Source of the DNA: Durusdinium trenchii
Lineage: Eukaryota; Sar; Dinophyceae; Suessiales; Symbiodiniaceae
Direction: 5' to 3'
DNA: 64,000 nucleotides
NCBI GenBank assembly: GCA_963970005.1
Contig: CAXAMN010021112.1
Coordinates: forward strand, 894,613 to 958,612
A program made the translations under genes and the position numbers. Under the pieces are notes generated by a model that was not told the DNA's origin, did not search any database, and saw nothing but the letters and a program-made list of their open reading frames with translations. Position 1 is the first letter of the stretch. The number at the start of each line of letters is the position of its first letter. Of this stretch, positions 33,246 through 45,300 are shown in pieces.

Positions 33246-35041
33246 AGTTCACAGTGTTTTTGATGATCTCCCCCAAAATAGGTACAGATTGTTTTGCTTT
33301 TGGAACATGCACTCGAATCCCTCTTTCTAGTCGGTTTTGACACCGCGTCAAACTAAACATTCGGAACCTGGCCAGGACTACAACCTCCTGGCCTCTCGCC
33401 TCCCTCAGATCTGCGGCTCCTTCGAGGCGGTCGACTGAAGAAAAACCACTTCGAGGCGGTCAGACGGTTCAAGGCGGAACGGGTGGAAGCGACTCTGTTT
33501 CTCGCTTTCCGGGAAGACGTGTGGTCGTCGAAGACCCCATGGCGGCCATTGGCGTTGGATTCCGGGCGAAGGACTTGTGGCGGAAGTTTGGCGGAACGGT
33601 GGGAGGAGGCACACCCAAGAGCGGGTTCGGGTGTTGGAGCGAGCAGCATGTCGATCCGAAAAAGAAGGCAAGGGGAACCGTCTCCGGCGCAGAATATGGT
33701 GGAGAGTTGAAGAGAACGAAGTCGGTGGTTCACGCGAAGAAGCTTGGTACCATGACTCGAAAATGGATGATGGGTCTGTCCAGCACTGCAAAGTTGGAGC
33801 GCGTGGACGGTGTCTTGGAGAGTCGCGGCGAAGAAGTGGCCAAGGTGTGAACAATGCGTGATCATGTGGGATGACCTGGAGAGGGTGGGAGGAAAGACCA
33901 GTTTCTCAACGTGTGAGAAGAATGACAGAAACAACCAACACCTAGAAAATCTGCTGATTTTGGGGAGGAGAACGATCATGATCGGTAGGGGAGGAGATGT
34001 TTGCACATGCACTTGAAGGCTTCATGTCGTGAGGCACGAAGGTTGGGCATGAGACGTGGCCATGCTTCCGAGAGAGTCGCTGGACTCCAAAATGGAGGGG
34101 CGGCCGCAGGGGCGTCAGCGGAGGGTTCACTCACCACCAGGTTCGCCTCCTGCCGGTGTCGCTGAGGGTCCCTGTTCACCTCGGTTTCTGCAACACTCCG
34201 AGTCTCGATGGGTCTGTGGGTCGGTTGGTGAATTCGAAGGCCATGGACTTCTGGGACCCACAAGGCTCAGAAGCGTCACGGGAGCGCGCTCGCGGGTGCG
34301 CGGGACTTCGCGCGCGGTTGGATGCAGGAGCGCTCCTTGAGGGAGGAACTGGCCAAAAGCGCTGCTGTGGGGGGACCTGGACTCGGCTTTCATGCAGGGA
34401 TGAGATTGGATGAGCTGGTCCAGCCATAAGCCATCTCGGGTTTTGTCCTCAGATCAGTCGTGGGATCTCGAAGCTTGCTACCCTTAGTATTCTAACAAGT
34501 AGAATAACTCGTGTTTCAATAGCTTAGCCTGAATCCTGTTTCTGCACACTTCATGGCCGTTACGAGGGGTTTCTTGACTCCAAAACGACAGACATATACT
34601 ATATACCCAGAACTTCTTCTCTGGCAGGAATTTTGTGTCTATGACGGGTAAAGGTGACAGGGCACCCGTGCTTAGGCCCAGGCATGTCTAGGCATTGCAT
34701 GGCCATGCGCTGTAGCGCTGAGAAGCCGGGTGTCATGATTCAGCAATTACAAACAATTCTATAGATCTTCAAGATATGAAGTTGGGGCTATGAAAAGAGA
34801 TTCAGCTTCAAGATGCCGTGGGCCTCTGTGGGCCGTGGCCGGCGCTTGCCCTCTATCGATTCCGTGGAGACGTCGATCGACCAAAACGGCAAAGTTCCGT
34901 GCGTTGAGTGGGTCAAGAGTCAAGGCCTAAAGGCCTGGGCGATGGTCCACCAAGTGGGCCGTGCCCAATCGGTATCTAGTGCCATGACCATCATGACCCA
35001 ACGTATCCATATTCCTAGAACTCGGACATGGACATGGCCTC
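33246..35041. other. Spacer with overlapping unsupported frames
   Basis: Minus-strand (34012-33353, 219 codons) and plus-strand frames overlap at 33.4-34.4 kb with no recognisable motif. No clear exon was chosen. Confidence 0.25.
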
Positions 35042-35093
35042 TGTTTTGGTAGGAAAAGACCGTGTTTGGGCTCCGAAACAGGGGTCAATTAGG
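35042..35093 (+). repeat. Dispersed hairpin repeat family 2, copy 2
   Basis: TTTTGGTAGGAAAAGACCG, then TGTTTGGGCTCCGAAACA, then GGGGTCAATTAGG: same order as the copies at 21.1 and 61.87 kb. The word GGACATGGACATGGCCT just upstream is partly shared with copy 3. Confidence 0.65.
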
Positions 35094-35124
35094 TTCTAGG
35101 TTTACAATTTTTTGTCCTTCCAAG

Positions 35125-35208
35125 GCTCCATTAGAGGAGGCGCAGCTCGAAGAGGCGGGTGGCTGGCAGGGCCCCCATAATGCGCAGCTCGGGGCCATGC
35201 GCAGCCGA
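35125..35208 (+). CDS. Candidate exon, Gln/Glu-rich
   Basis: After a pyrimidine-rich acceptor (TTTTTTGTCCTTCCAAG) the phase-0 frame reads APLEEAQLEEAGGWQGPHNA then QLGAMRSRW. It may belong to the coiled-coil-like part preceding the PPR repeats. The donor is uncertain. Confidence 0.35.
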
Positions 35209-35479
35209 TGGGAATCCCCATGTCGAATCATCATACGAGGCGTTCGAACATGGCATGACCCCCCTGGATCTACGCTGTGAGGGCAAGTTTGGATCGATTT
35301 GAATCTAATCTACGAATCTATACAATGTCCACATTTGGGAGCTGTGCATAGTGCTTAGGCACGAAGAACTGGCACTTGTGCCTTTTGAAATGCGTCTAAT
35401 GCACCAGCAAAGGTGGACTTGACTTTCCAGGCCGCTGGCTTCTCCTGTGTGGACACATGACCATCTACTTTCATCCGCT

Positions 35480-35990
35480 AAGACCTGGAGCGGCGTGTGC
35501 CGCCGGCTTGGAGCGGCGTTTGCCGCCGGCTTGGAGCGGCGTTTGCCGCCGCCTTGGAGCGGCATTTGCCGCTGGCTTGGAGCGGCGTGTGCCGCCGCCT
35601 TGGAGCGGCGTTTGCCGCCGCCTTGGAGCGGCGTTTGCCGCTGGCTTGGAGCGGCGTGTGCCGCCGCCTTGGAGCGGCATGTGCCGCTGGCTTGGAGCGG
35701 CGTATATGCCGCAGGCTTGGAGCGGCGTGTGACGTTGGCTTGGAGCGGTGTATGCTGCCGGCTTGGAGCGGCGTGTGACGTTGGCTTGGAGCGGTGTATG
35801 CTGCCGGCTTGGAGCGGCGTGTGACGTTGGCTTGGAGCGACACATGCCCCTGGCATGTGTCGCTGGCTCAAAACGGAGTATGCCGCTGGCTTGGAGCGGC
35901 ATGCGGTACTGGCTCAAAGCGGTGTGCCGTTGGCTTGGAGGGGCATGTGCTGCTGGCTTGGAACACTTTATCGGGGCGGTGTTCACGGCT
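35480..35990. repeat. 24-bp GC-rich minisatellite with 48-bp higher-order units
   Basis: About 20 units of CTTGGAGCGGCGTGTGCCGC plus four bases. In 35700-35840 pairs of variant units (GTGTGACGTTGG then GTGTATGCTGCC) repeat as 48-bp blocks. Because the unit is a multiple of three, most frames on both strands stay open; these frames (up to 213 codons) are not genes. Confidence 0.95.
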
Positions 35991-36279
35991 TGGAGTGGCG
36001 TGTGCCAGTTGCTTGCAAGGACCTTTGTTTCTATTCTTGTCGTAGGTGCAGTGCTGTGGTGTGCTTTCAGTGCTCCTAGGCTCCTAGGTATCATCCAGGG
36101 AGCGGTGCACACTGCAATGTGAGGTTGGGGCTGGAGCAGGCTTCCTCTCTCTCAGTTGCTTTTTTGGCCACTTTGGGCAGCGTTGCTTGTTGAAGGTCTT
36201 GCACTGATCGGCTTGCTTTCAAAAAGACGGTCTGAGTGTGTGCCGCGCGAGCCACTGATTGCATGGGCCCATGCGCCAG

Positions 36280-36342
36280 GCCTTGGCCGAGCGTCAAACA
36301 CAGACGCTGGAGTTTCTGCGGGCTCAACGGCGGGGCTACGAG
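36280..36342 (+). CDS. PPR gene, upstream helical exon
   Basis: Reads ALAERQTQTLEFLRAQRRGY then E. Acceptor GCGCCAG, GC donor GAG|GCAGGA, phase 0-0. Not itself a PPR; it joins well to the next exon as a continuous charged helix. Confidence 0.4.
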
Positions 36343-39300
36343 GCAGGATGTGTTGATGATCGGGTGGTTAGACACTTGGCCCAACAACAACAGCAGCCCC
36401 CACCATGATGGCATGTTTCGCATGTCATGCAGACTCTTGATGAACAACCCCCCCAAGCCTGAAGAGGTTTTACAATCCATGTCGGAGTTATTCATCAAGA
36501 GACTTGCTTCCGCCATGCAGCCAAGCTTGGGCTCGCCGGCTACGCCGACATGTCGAGCAGCGCTGCGACGTGCCCATCTCGTGCCTCTTGGTGACAAAGA
36601 AGGACGAAATCGCACGAAACTGATTGATGGACGGGAGGCTCCAATCTTTGATGGGTATAGTTGTGGCTTCAAACGCCCATTGGCTGTGGGTCAAGGACCA
36701 GCCAATGGTCTTCGGGCTCCAAGTTGTCATCCTATCCCCAACAAATTCACCGGCGCCCAGACCCACGTTTTCTTCCACTCTGTTGTTCCGCCTCCGTCTG
36801 CGCCGAGGCCCGCCCCAGCCGCGAGCTGCGCCGGGCGGAGGCGCAGCTGCGGCGACAGATCTTCGCGGCCGGCGAGCGCTGGGAGGAGGCGCTGGGGGCG
36901 TTGAGATGCTTGGAGTGATGAGAGGAGTCATGGTGGGGGTGAGGATGCACCAGTGGCTTTTGGGAGGCTTGTGGGTGGAGGATGTGAGGGAGTGGATGTG
37001 GGGGAGGGGAGGTTCTTCTTTGATTCTTTTTGGTGGGATGTGAGGTGTGCTGTGTATTTTCCTCTACTTTGTTCTGTATGCTGGTTGACCTGGGGTTATT
37101 CGTAGGTTCCTTGAGTTCCTTGTAAACATGTTTTTGTTTTTCTGGCCATAGCCAAGTAAAGCTGCTGGGAACAATGTCTTTTGGCTTTGGGCAAAAGGAT
37201 CGATCTCGAATACTTTCAGACAGGATCCTTTCGACCAACACCTCCACCGTTCCAACAGACGAACTTAGAACAGGAACGCCCTTCCTTTGACGTGGTACCT
37301 CTGAGAGTCCTGACTTCATCGGCTGCTGTTCCAGCGGTGGTGGCACAGAAAAACTTATTTTTTAATGAGCAGAAGGTCATTTCTTGCAATTCAGGATCGC
37401 TGGGGGAAATCTCAAGGATTCATGTTTGTGTTGTCCCTCCCATCCCTGACTTCCAGTCCAAGAGATGTTTTTGAATGGTGGATCCAAGGGCTTTTTGTCA
37501 AACCAATCCACTGAACTCCTGGGTATCCGGGATGCTTAGAGCCGTAACAGCTACTTATGGAGTTTACAGTAGTTTACAGCCAACAAGAATCATTCGAGAC
37601 CTGTACTTAACCACGCTTTGCTGTCCTTCACCACCCCGACGAGTAGTGTACCAAACCGTGTGAAGACTGGAAGAATCTCAGCCATCCCTGAGATTCCGGG
37701 TGTTGAGATTGGTGTTCCATGACACCGGTGAGACTCCCTGAGTTGACCACGCTGAGTTCCAGACCTGTTCGGGACAACACCGCCCTGGGCCTCTTCGGGG
37801 GCGTTCATCACCGATGCGGTCGGCCTTCCGCCACCGAAACCCTTCGACGCCGAAGGCGGTCTCGCATGCGGTCTCGGTTTTGAGGGGCTCGGCTCGTTTC
37901 AAGGGCCTTTTCCCGGAAGCTTTTCCCGGAAAAAAAGGATCTATATGGTCAACGCCAGTGTCTTTCATTTCAAGTTTTTGGGTCAACGCCCTCCCTAGTC
38001 CTTTCGGGGCCTTTTTCTGGATTCCCAGGATCGCACCTCTCCTTGTCGCCCCAGCTGCTGCCTTTTGGCGCCGCAGTGAACAGCTGCGCCCGGGCGAGCC
38101 AATGGCGTTGGGCACAGGCTTTTTGTGTTAGGGCGGAGGGTGGCCACAGACATGGTTGCGTCAATGGGTGTAAATGTGTGTGGCTTAAGATCTTTCTTAA
38201 AATCTGAACATGCACGGTTTTTTGGACTATAGACTATAGACTTCCATCCCATATGGCTTGCAGCTTTTATTTCCAAATATGCCTTTCAGTCTGGTGAGGG
38301 TGGCCAGTTTAATCCAAATCCTTGAGAGGCCAGGATTCGCAGAGGGGCGTCATACTCAATGACACGGCAGGTTCTGCGAATGGTTTGACTGACTGCTGTG
38401 GTCAGAGGTATTCAATGCAGATCGACCCTTTGGTTTTCATACCTCGTTTGGAAAGCTTCTCCGCAGGGCTAGCCACAATGAAGGGGCACCAAGGACTCGA
38501 CTTTGTCGTTTGCCCACCAGCCTTTTTGAACTGTCTCAACTGCCAGGAGCTCTTATCAGAGTTACCCAACGTGCGGCTGGTCGCGAGTGTGGTCGTGTTC
38601 AACTCGGCCACTGGCACAGAAGGAGTGTCATTTCTCCTGGATCTTGGGCCTGGAGGTCTTGTTCAAAGGCAGCGGCCAACCTCGTGACAACACTGCTGCC
38701 AGTTTCTCCTTTTGAATGAAGACACGCGACCCCAGCGAAAAATATACAAGTTTGTTGCAGGCTCACAGAGACTCTGGGGTTTTGACCTCCACGGAGGTCC
38801 TGGAATAGCAACCTGACCGTTCTTGTCGATTGGATTTGGGTGTAAAGGATGTTCATCAGGGAGACTGGAGCTATCAGTGCAGGTGCTGTTATGTTTTCTG
38901 CCTTTGTCAGATCCCGACATTGGCATGCAAGCAGCCAGACATTTTGGCAGCGATCTGCTCAAGGATCCATCAAGACGCACCCGAATCCCTACTTCTCAAG
39001 CCCATCAAAACCAGCCGATTTCAACCGCCCGATGTTTTCCTCTCATCACCTCCTACAGGCCCGCCTTGCGCAGGCACGGCACGGCCCTCTTCCCTTCGCC
39101 GGCGGCGTGTGCGGTCTCAGGTCATCACGGCCTGCGAGCGCGGGCGACCGGACGTGTGGTGGGACGCGTGCTTGCGCCTCCTGGCCTCGCAGCTCCACTC
39201 GAGGATCATGCCTGATGTGGTGGGCATCAGTCACACGGCGGTGAGTGATGGGGAGTGGTGGGATGGTGGGAGGAGAGGCGGTGGGCGGGAGAGTGGGATT

Positions 39301-42300
39301 TGATGAATGGCCGGCTGGGAGTGTGGGAGTGGATGTTGGCCGGAGTTGACTTTGGCCGGTCTCTTTTTGGGGTGGCTGCGGGGTGGAGAAAAGGTGTTTT
39401 GGTGAAGCTGATTTGGAAGTGGATGAGTTGGCCCTTGGATCAGGAAGATGTTTTTTCAACTTGTGTGTTTGGTTGTGATGTGTTTGGCTAATGAAGCCGA
39501 ACACCCTGATTCGACCAAAGTGAAGCTAGGTGGAAGGCCACGTTGCCCAGGAAGCTGGTGGGTTGCACGTATTGTTTAATTCAGAAGTCAAAGGAAGATA
39601 CTGAAATTGTTTCTTCGCAGAAGGCGCAATGTTCACTTCACCCCGACTCCCATGCTTGCGGCTTTATGTGACGGGACCTCGTGCATGGGCCTTGAGCCTA
39701 GTGACTGCACTGCCGTGGCACGAAAAGGGTCTTGAGTCTTGAAACGGGCTATGATGGGACCTCAGGACTTTCGGTTTTCACGAAAGGTTGCTTCAGCAGT
39801 CTTTAAACGCATCTGGCTATGACGGGATGTCAGGACTGTCGGTTCTTTTACTTGTTGCTGTGGCTGACTTCATCCCACTCCACCGCAAGAGGCTGCGTGA
39901 TGCCTACGCAGTATCTGAGCCTCGGGCGCTGAGGCAGCAGTATCCGTGCATGCACGCACTGGCCGATGGCCGTGCATCTCCTGAATCAACAGATCACCAA
40001 CCACTACAGTGCCTTGGTCAGAGCAGGAACCTTCAGATCCTTTTTGCTACATTAAACAGATTGATGAATCGATGAATATACAACCTTTTGCAGTAATTAG
40101 ATGCTCTGTCCTGTCCCGAACCTCCTCCACTGAGACAGGGCTGCGGTAGCCTCCAAGTATTACCCATGAGTTTCAAGGTTAGATGCGTTGGAGTCCAACT
40201 CATCCAATCCAGTGACCAACCTGCTGCTCCAACTCAACCAACTGTACTTCTCTCCCAGAAACACCTGCAAGTCAGTTTCAGGATATCCTTGGGGTTTTGC
40301 AAGCAAACACGGTTGACATACAAGGCTTCCTGCACCCCCTTTGACACTGGGAATGCTTAATCCAACAGGTTAGGTCCATCGCAGGTGGACTCTGCAAGAA
40401 GCAATCCCTCAGGACTCAGCATTTTGAGTGGACCCCTGTAACATCAAACAAATACCAGCAACTGTACCAGAATCAATACTAACCGTATCCAATCATATCA
40501 TTATACACCCAGTTGGATTGGTTCCATCAACAAGTACCAGTAGCTGGTACTCTCCTCTACTGCTCGAGGCTACAACAGTGCCTTGAGTGCTGCGGGCAGC
40601 AGTGCCAATGGCTGGGCCACAGCCTGCAGTTTGCTGCTTCAGATGCGACATAGCGACTTGGAGCGCAAGAGGGGAGGTAATAGAATGTAGTAGAGGAAGG
40701 TGTTGAGCTTTGTAGTCGCAGAGGCATACAAGGGCGGGTTGCTTGAACATGTGTATGTAATATATATATATATATACATGTATAGATATAGGGAAAGGTG
40801 TAGGTAAGGGTTTGGCATGGAGTGCTTTGTCTCATGTGTGGTTGATTCTTGATTCGCTCGATTTGCTGGACCAAGACGTGAAGTCTGCTCAATCTGAAGT
40901 GAAGGTTGCCAATGTCGTGCCTTCGCCTTCGCCCTTGGTTGCCCTGGCTCACCTGGCTCGCCGCCGCCTTTGTTGGGCCCGTTCACCTCAATGTCCGGAG
41001 TGTCCAATGCAACGGACGGACGGCTGGACGTGAGGATGCCGCCTCGTGTGCTCCGAAGGAGTTGGATCCTGCTTACTTGCGGCATTGGCTGGCGGAGGCC
41101 CAGCAGCCGGCACAGCGGCGAGGCCGAGGCCCCAGACGAAGGCCGGATGCAAAGGGCCGGTGGAAGTGCAACTCGTGTGGAAGGTGGCTGGAAGCCGCTA
41201 CTTTCTATCTTACCGTACAGAAAAGACCCAGATCCAGGTGCAGGACATGTCGCATGCACCAAGCAAGAGAATACGACAGAAGCCCGCGAGGGAACATTGT
41301 GAACTTATTGAAGCATGCGAAGGCGGGTGCCATCCGACGAGATCAAGAGTTTTCCTTAACACATCAGACCATAGTGAACATGATCAGAACTCAAGAAGGA
41401 CGATGTGCGTATTCAGGAGTGCAAATGGAGATCACGACTCCAAACAGTCACTGGCGAATGTCACTGGAGCGAGTAGACAATAACAAAGGTTACACTCGTG
41501 AAAACTGTGTTTTGATTGCTGCCGAGTTTAATACCTGGGACCAGAGTCGCAAGCCAGGCGTAGATCCTACGACAGTTGAGGGAACAGCCCAATGGTCACG
41601 AGCCAAAGTGCAACAGGTGAACAAGCTACGCCTTCAAAACATTGACTTGACAGAGCTTGATTCTGACATTGAGACAGCCAGGAAAAAGCCATGCACAACA
41701 AAGAAACTGCCGCCGCCCAGCAAAGCAGATGGGGGAGATGGTCGGCTTGTTTGGTGTATTCGCTGCCTGAATTGGCAGGAGCGTGCGTGCTTCTCACGCC
41801 AAGCTAAAAAGAAGAATGGACTGCGCAGCTATTGTAGACGATGTGACAAAGAGCTTCAACACATGCGCATTAGCACTCTACGCGGCCATTTAAGTAACCT
41901 CTGTTGCTTGGCGAGACGTCGGGACCAGAAGTGTTCACTAGATTTGTCGATGTTGCTGAAGATGCTCAAGCAGCAGGAGGGACGGTGTTACTACTCTGGA
42001 ATTCCTTTGCAGTATAAGAAGGTCCACGCTGATTGGCGGCTCTCCCTTGAACGGCTGGACAACGCATTGGGATACACAAAGGAGAACACGGTTCTCGTTT
42101 GTGCGGAATTCAATACCCCTGATAACAGTCGCAACAAGGCTGTTGAAGAAGTATTTGGGACGGCACAGTGGTCACGGGCGAAGGTCGAGCACGTGTGGGG
42201 ATGCTTGAAGGACTTGCAAGAGACCAGCATCTCTTCAGCAGCCCATGCAGTGCCGGAGCGTTCTATTCTTTGCAAACCAGAGAGTCCTTCAAGAGTGGCC

Positions 42301-45300
42301 TGAGTCCTGAGTTCGAAAAAAGGAGTTTCGGCGCTTTATCGGGTCGATCGGGGGCCTTTGTGGGGCCTTTGCACGCACTCTCCAGAAGTGCTTCATCATG
42401 ACTTCTTCTGTCCGTTCCCATTGGGTGTGACTGCCTGTTGAAAAGCCTCTCATACTGTTGGTTTTGCAACGGCACAAACGGGTCAATTCCAGAACAGGCA
42501 GACCAGGTCGGCAGATCCAATTGGGTTTGTATTTTGACAGGGAGACCCTCTGGCTCAATGGGTCTTGGTCTATTTCCCTTCTTCCAGGGGATCTTTGGGA
42601 CGTCTCTCTTTTTTGATACACACCCAATTGAAGTTGCCACAGCAAACTGCGAGCGAGGTGAGGTCTTTGATTCAAATAAGTAGCAACTGGGCTTCTCCAT
42701 CAAAAAAGCATAGGGTTTTGAAGCAGCACCGACAAGGCCCTTTGGCAACCCCGCAGGCCCCAAGCCGAGCCAAGCGGAACCCCTCCCCGTCACACATGCG
42801 GAAAAGAGCCTCCGTCTTTCCCAGATCCCTCCTTTGCCCATGCCAGTGTCTGCTATGCGACGTGTGGCACCACCATTGTCCGCGCTGAAATCGCCGGTCG
42901 AGGCGCTTGGCTCCCGGACCTCTTCAGCTACACCGCGTCCATCGGCACGGAGGGCCTGCGTGCGCAGTGGCAGCGCTGCTTGGAGCTTCTGCAAGAGATG
43001 GAGGACCAGTGGGTGAGTGACGTGGTGGAGTGGCATCGGTTTCCAAGCGGAACGCGTCCTTTTTGGGGAAAAGGCGCCAGAAAACTTGACACTGACATGG
43101 AGGCTTCCCTTGGAGCTTGTTCCCTCATGTGGCGTCGCTTCCCTTTTGGGGGAAAGAGGCACAAATGGGGTAAGTGGACTAAACAGCTTGTCAAAGGAAG
43201 TTTAGAGAAACTTCCGTGTTACGAACATTTATATCACTCATCATACACCACTCATCATACGCCACTCATCATACCCCACTTATCATACACCACTCATCAT
43301 ACACCACTCATCAAACACCACTCATCATACACCACTCATCATACACCACTCANNNNNNNNNNNNNNNNNNNNNNNNNNNNNNNNNNNNNNNNNNNNNNNN
43401 NNNNNNNNNNNNNNNNNNNNNNNNNNNNNNNNNNNNNNNNNNNNNNNNNNNNNNNNNNNNNNNNNNNNNNNNNNNNNNNNNNNNNNNNNNNNNNNNNNNN
43501 NNNNNNNNNNNNNNNNNNNNNNNNNNNNNNNNNNNNNNNNNNNNNNNNNNNNNNNNNNNNNNNNNNNNNNNNNNNNNNNNNNNNNNNNNNNNNNNNNNNN
43601 NNNNNNNNNNNNNNNNNNNNNNNNNNNNNNNNNNNNNNNNNNNNNNNNNNNNNNNNNNNNNNNNNNNNNNNNNNNNNNNNNNNNNNNNNNNNNNNNNNNN
43701 NNNNNNNNNNNNNNNNNNNNNNNNNNNNNNNNNNNNNNNNNNNNNNNNNNNNNNNNNNNNNNNNNNNNNNNNNNNNNNNNNNNNNNNNNNNNNNNNNNNN
43801 NNNNNNNNNNNNNNNNNNNNNNNNNNNNNNNNNNNNNNNNNNNNNNNNNNNNNNNNNNNNNNNNNNNNNNNNNNNNNNNNNNNNNNNNNNNNNNNNNNNN
43901 NNNNNNNNNNNNNNNNNNNNNNNNNNNNNNNNNNNNNNNNNNNNNNNNNNNNNNNNNNNNNNNNNNNNNNNNNNNNNNNNNNNNNNNNNNNNNNNNNNNN
44001 NNNNNNNNNNNNNNNNNNNNNNNNNNNNNNNNNNNNNNNNNNNNNNNNNNNNNNNNNNNNNNNNNNNNNNNNNNNNNNNNNNNNNNNNNNNNNNNNNNNN
44101 NNNNNNNNNNNNNNNNNNNNNNNNNNNNNNNNNNNNNNNNNNNNNNNNNNNNNNNNNNNNNNNNNNNNNNNNNNNNNNNNNNNNNNNNNNNNNNNNNNNN
44201 NNNNNNNNNNNNNNNNNNNNNNNNNNNNNNNNNNNNNNNNNNNNGGAGTATCTGGGGAGCTGGAAGATGAGAACTGGCGACTTTGTAGTACGACTTTAGT
44301 ATGCGGCTGAGTCATCTCTATTCTGTATTTTGCAAAATGCATGAACAACGTTTTTTCCTGCGAGACAGTTGACGGTGGTTGCTTCGCTTTCGCTCCATTG
44401 GTCGGTTCCAACTTGTTTTGTCAAAGAACATCGCAGCTCGGCGAATCAGCCTGCCACATGCCCACTCCCTATAGGTTTATTCTTTTGGAAACTTCCGCCG
44501 CCGGCTTGCCCGGGAACTACTTGTACGTAACCCCCTGTAGGTTTTACGGGCGACTCACCAGCAAGCTCCTGAGAACTTGCTAAATTGCTATGGAATGTTA
44601 GGGGCTGGCTAACATTCTGGAGACTTCTAGAGCAGCATTGCCTCAAAATTCTGTCTCCTCTACAACTCAGTGAACTTGCAGAATGTATCTAAGTTAAGTT
44701 TTTCAACCTGGATCCTTTGTTCCTCTACCTCCCTTGCCACCTGCTCCTGTAGACTCCAAGCAGGAGTCGGAAGTGTTGCCTAACTCGGCCACTGTAAACA
44801 GCGTCATTGAAGCGTGCGAGAGGACCGGGTGGAAGGTTTTGTGATCGCAGAGTAGTGCTTGGAGGGCTGTCAATGGCCCAAGCCGGCCTGGGGACCAAGC
44901 CATATTCCATAGCATCTGGGGAGTCTTGCTTCTCAGTTTTGGTCCCAACAATCCATAGTTTCAAGGTGGATCCGTGCCGTAGTTCAATCAAGACTTCTCA
45001 ATACTCTCCGAGCCCTACTCTTCGCCTAACAATTTTATGGTTACTAAAGAGCAAGGTCCAGGAATTCTGGATGATACAGGGTGTTGTGCTCCCGCAACTC
45101 TGCCAGTTTCCCCACTCCAAGTTGGACCTTACAAAGACCATCGGATTCTGTAGTTTCCAGACTTCCCCATCTTGGCAATCAATCCAGCATGCGTCGTTCC
45201 CTTGACTTAATCCTGCCGCCTTTTGTTAGATCCACCCAAAAGATCCCTTTGGACAAGCAACGCGAAGTTAGACCAATGATAAAGACAAAGAGAGACAAAT

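Noticed and set aside
32455-33360. Long Leu-, Thr- and Ser-rich frames on both strands
   Set aside because: Products of the TAG-type microsatellite; stop-free only because of the repeat unit.
35447-36122. Several frames of 90-213 codons on both strands
   Set aside because: All created by the 24-bp minisatellite, which has no stops in most frames.
40906-40911. HNH gene start at TTG 40906
   Set aside because: A eukaryotic gene should start at ATG; 40912 is two codons later and keeps the whole leader.
42263-43162. 299-codon minus-strand frame
   Set aside because: Overlaps the HNH 3' end and a PPR exon on the plus strand and contains no recognisable motif.
43237-43352. CRISPR array
   Set aside because: Perfect 14-bp tandem units without spacers; a eukaryotic minisatellite.
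42980-44411. Frames of 350-440 codons
   Set aside because: They span the N gap and contain hundreds of undetermined residues.
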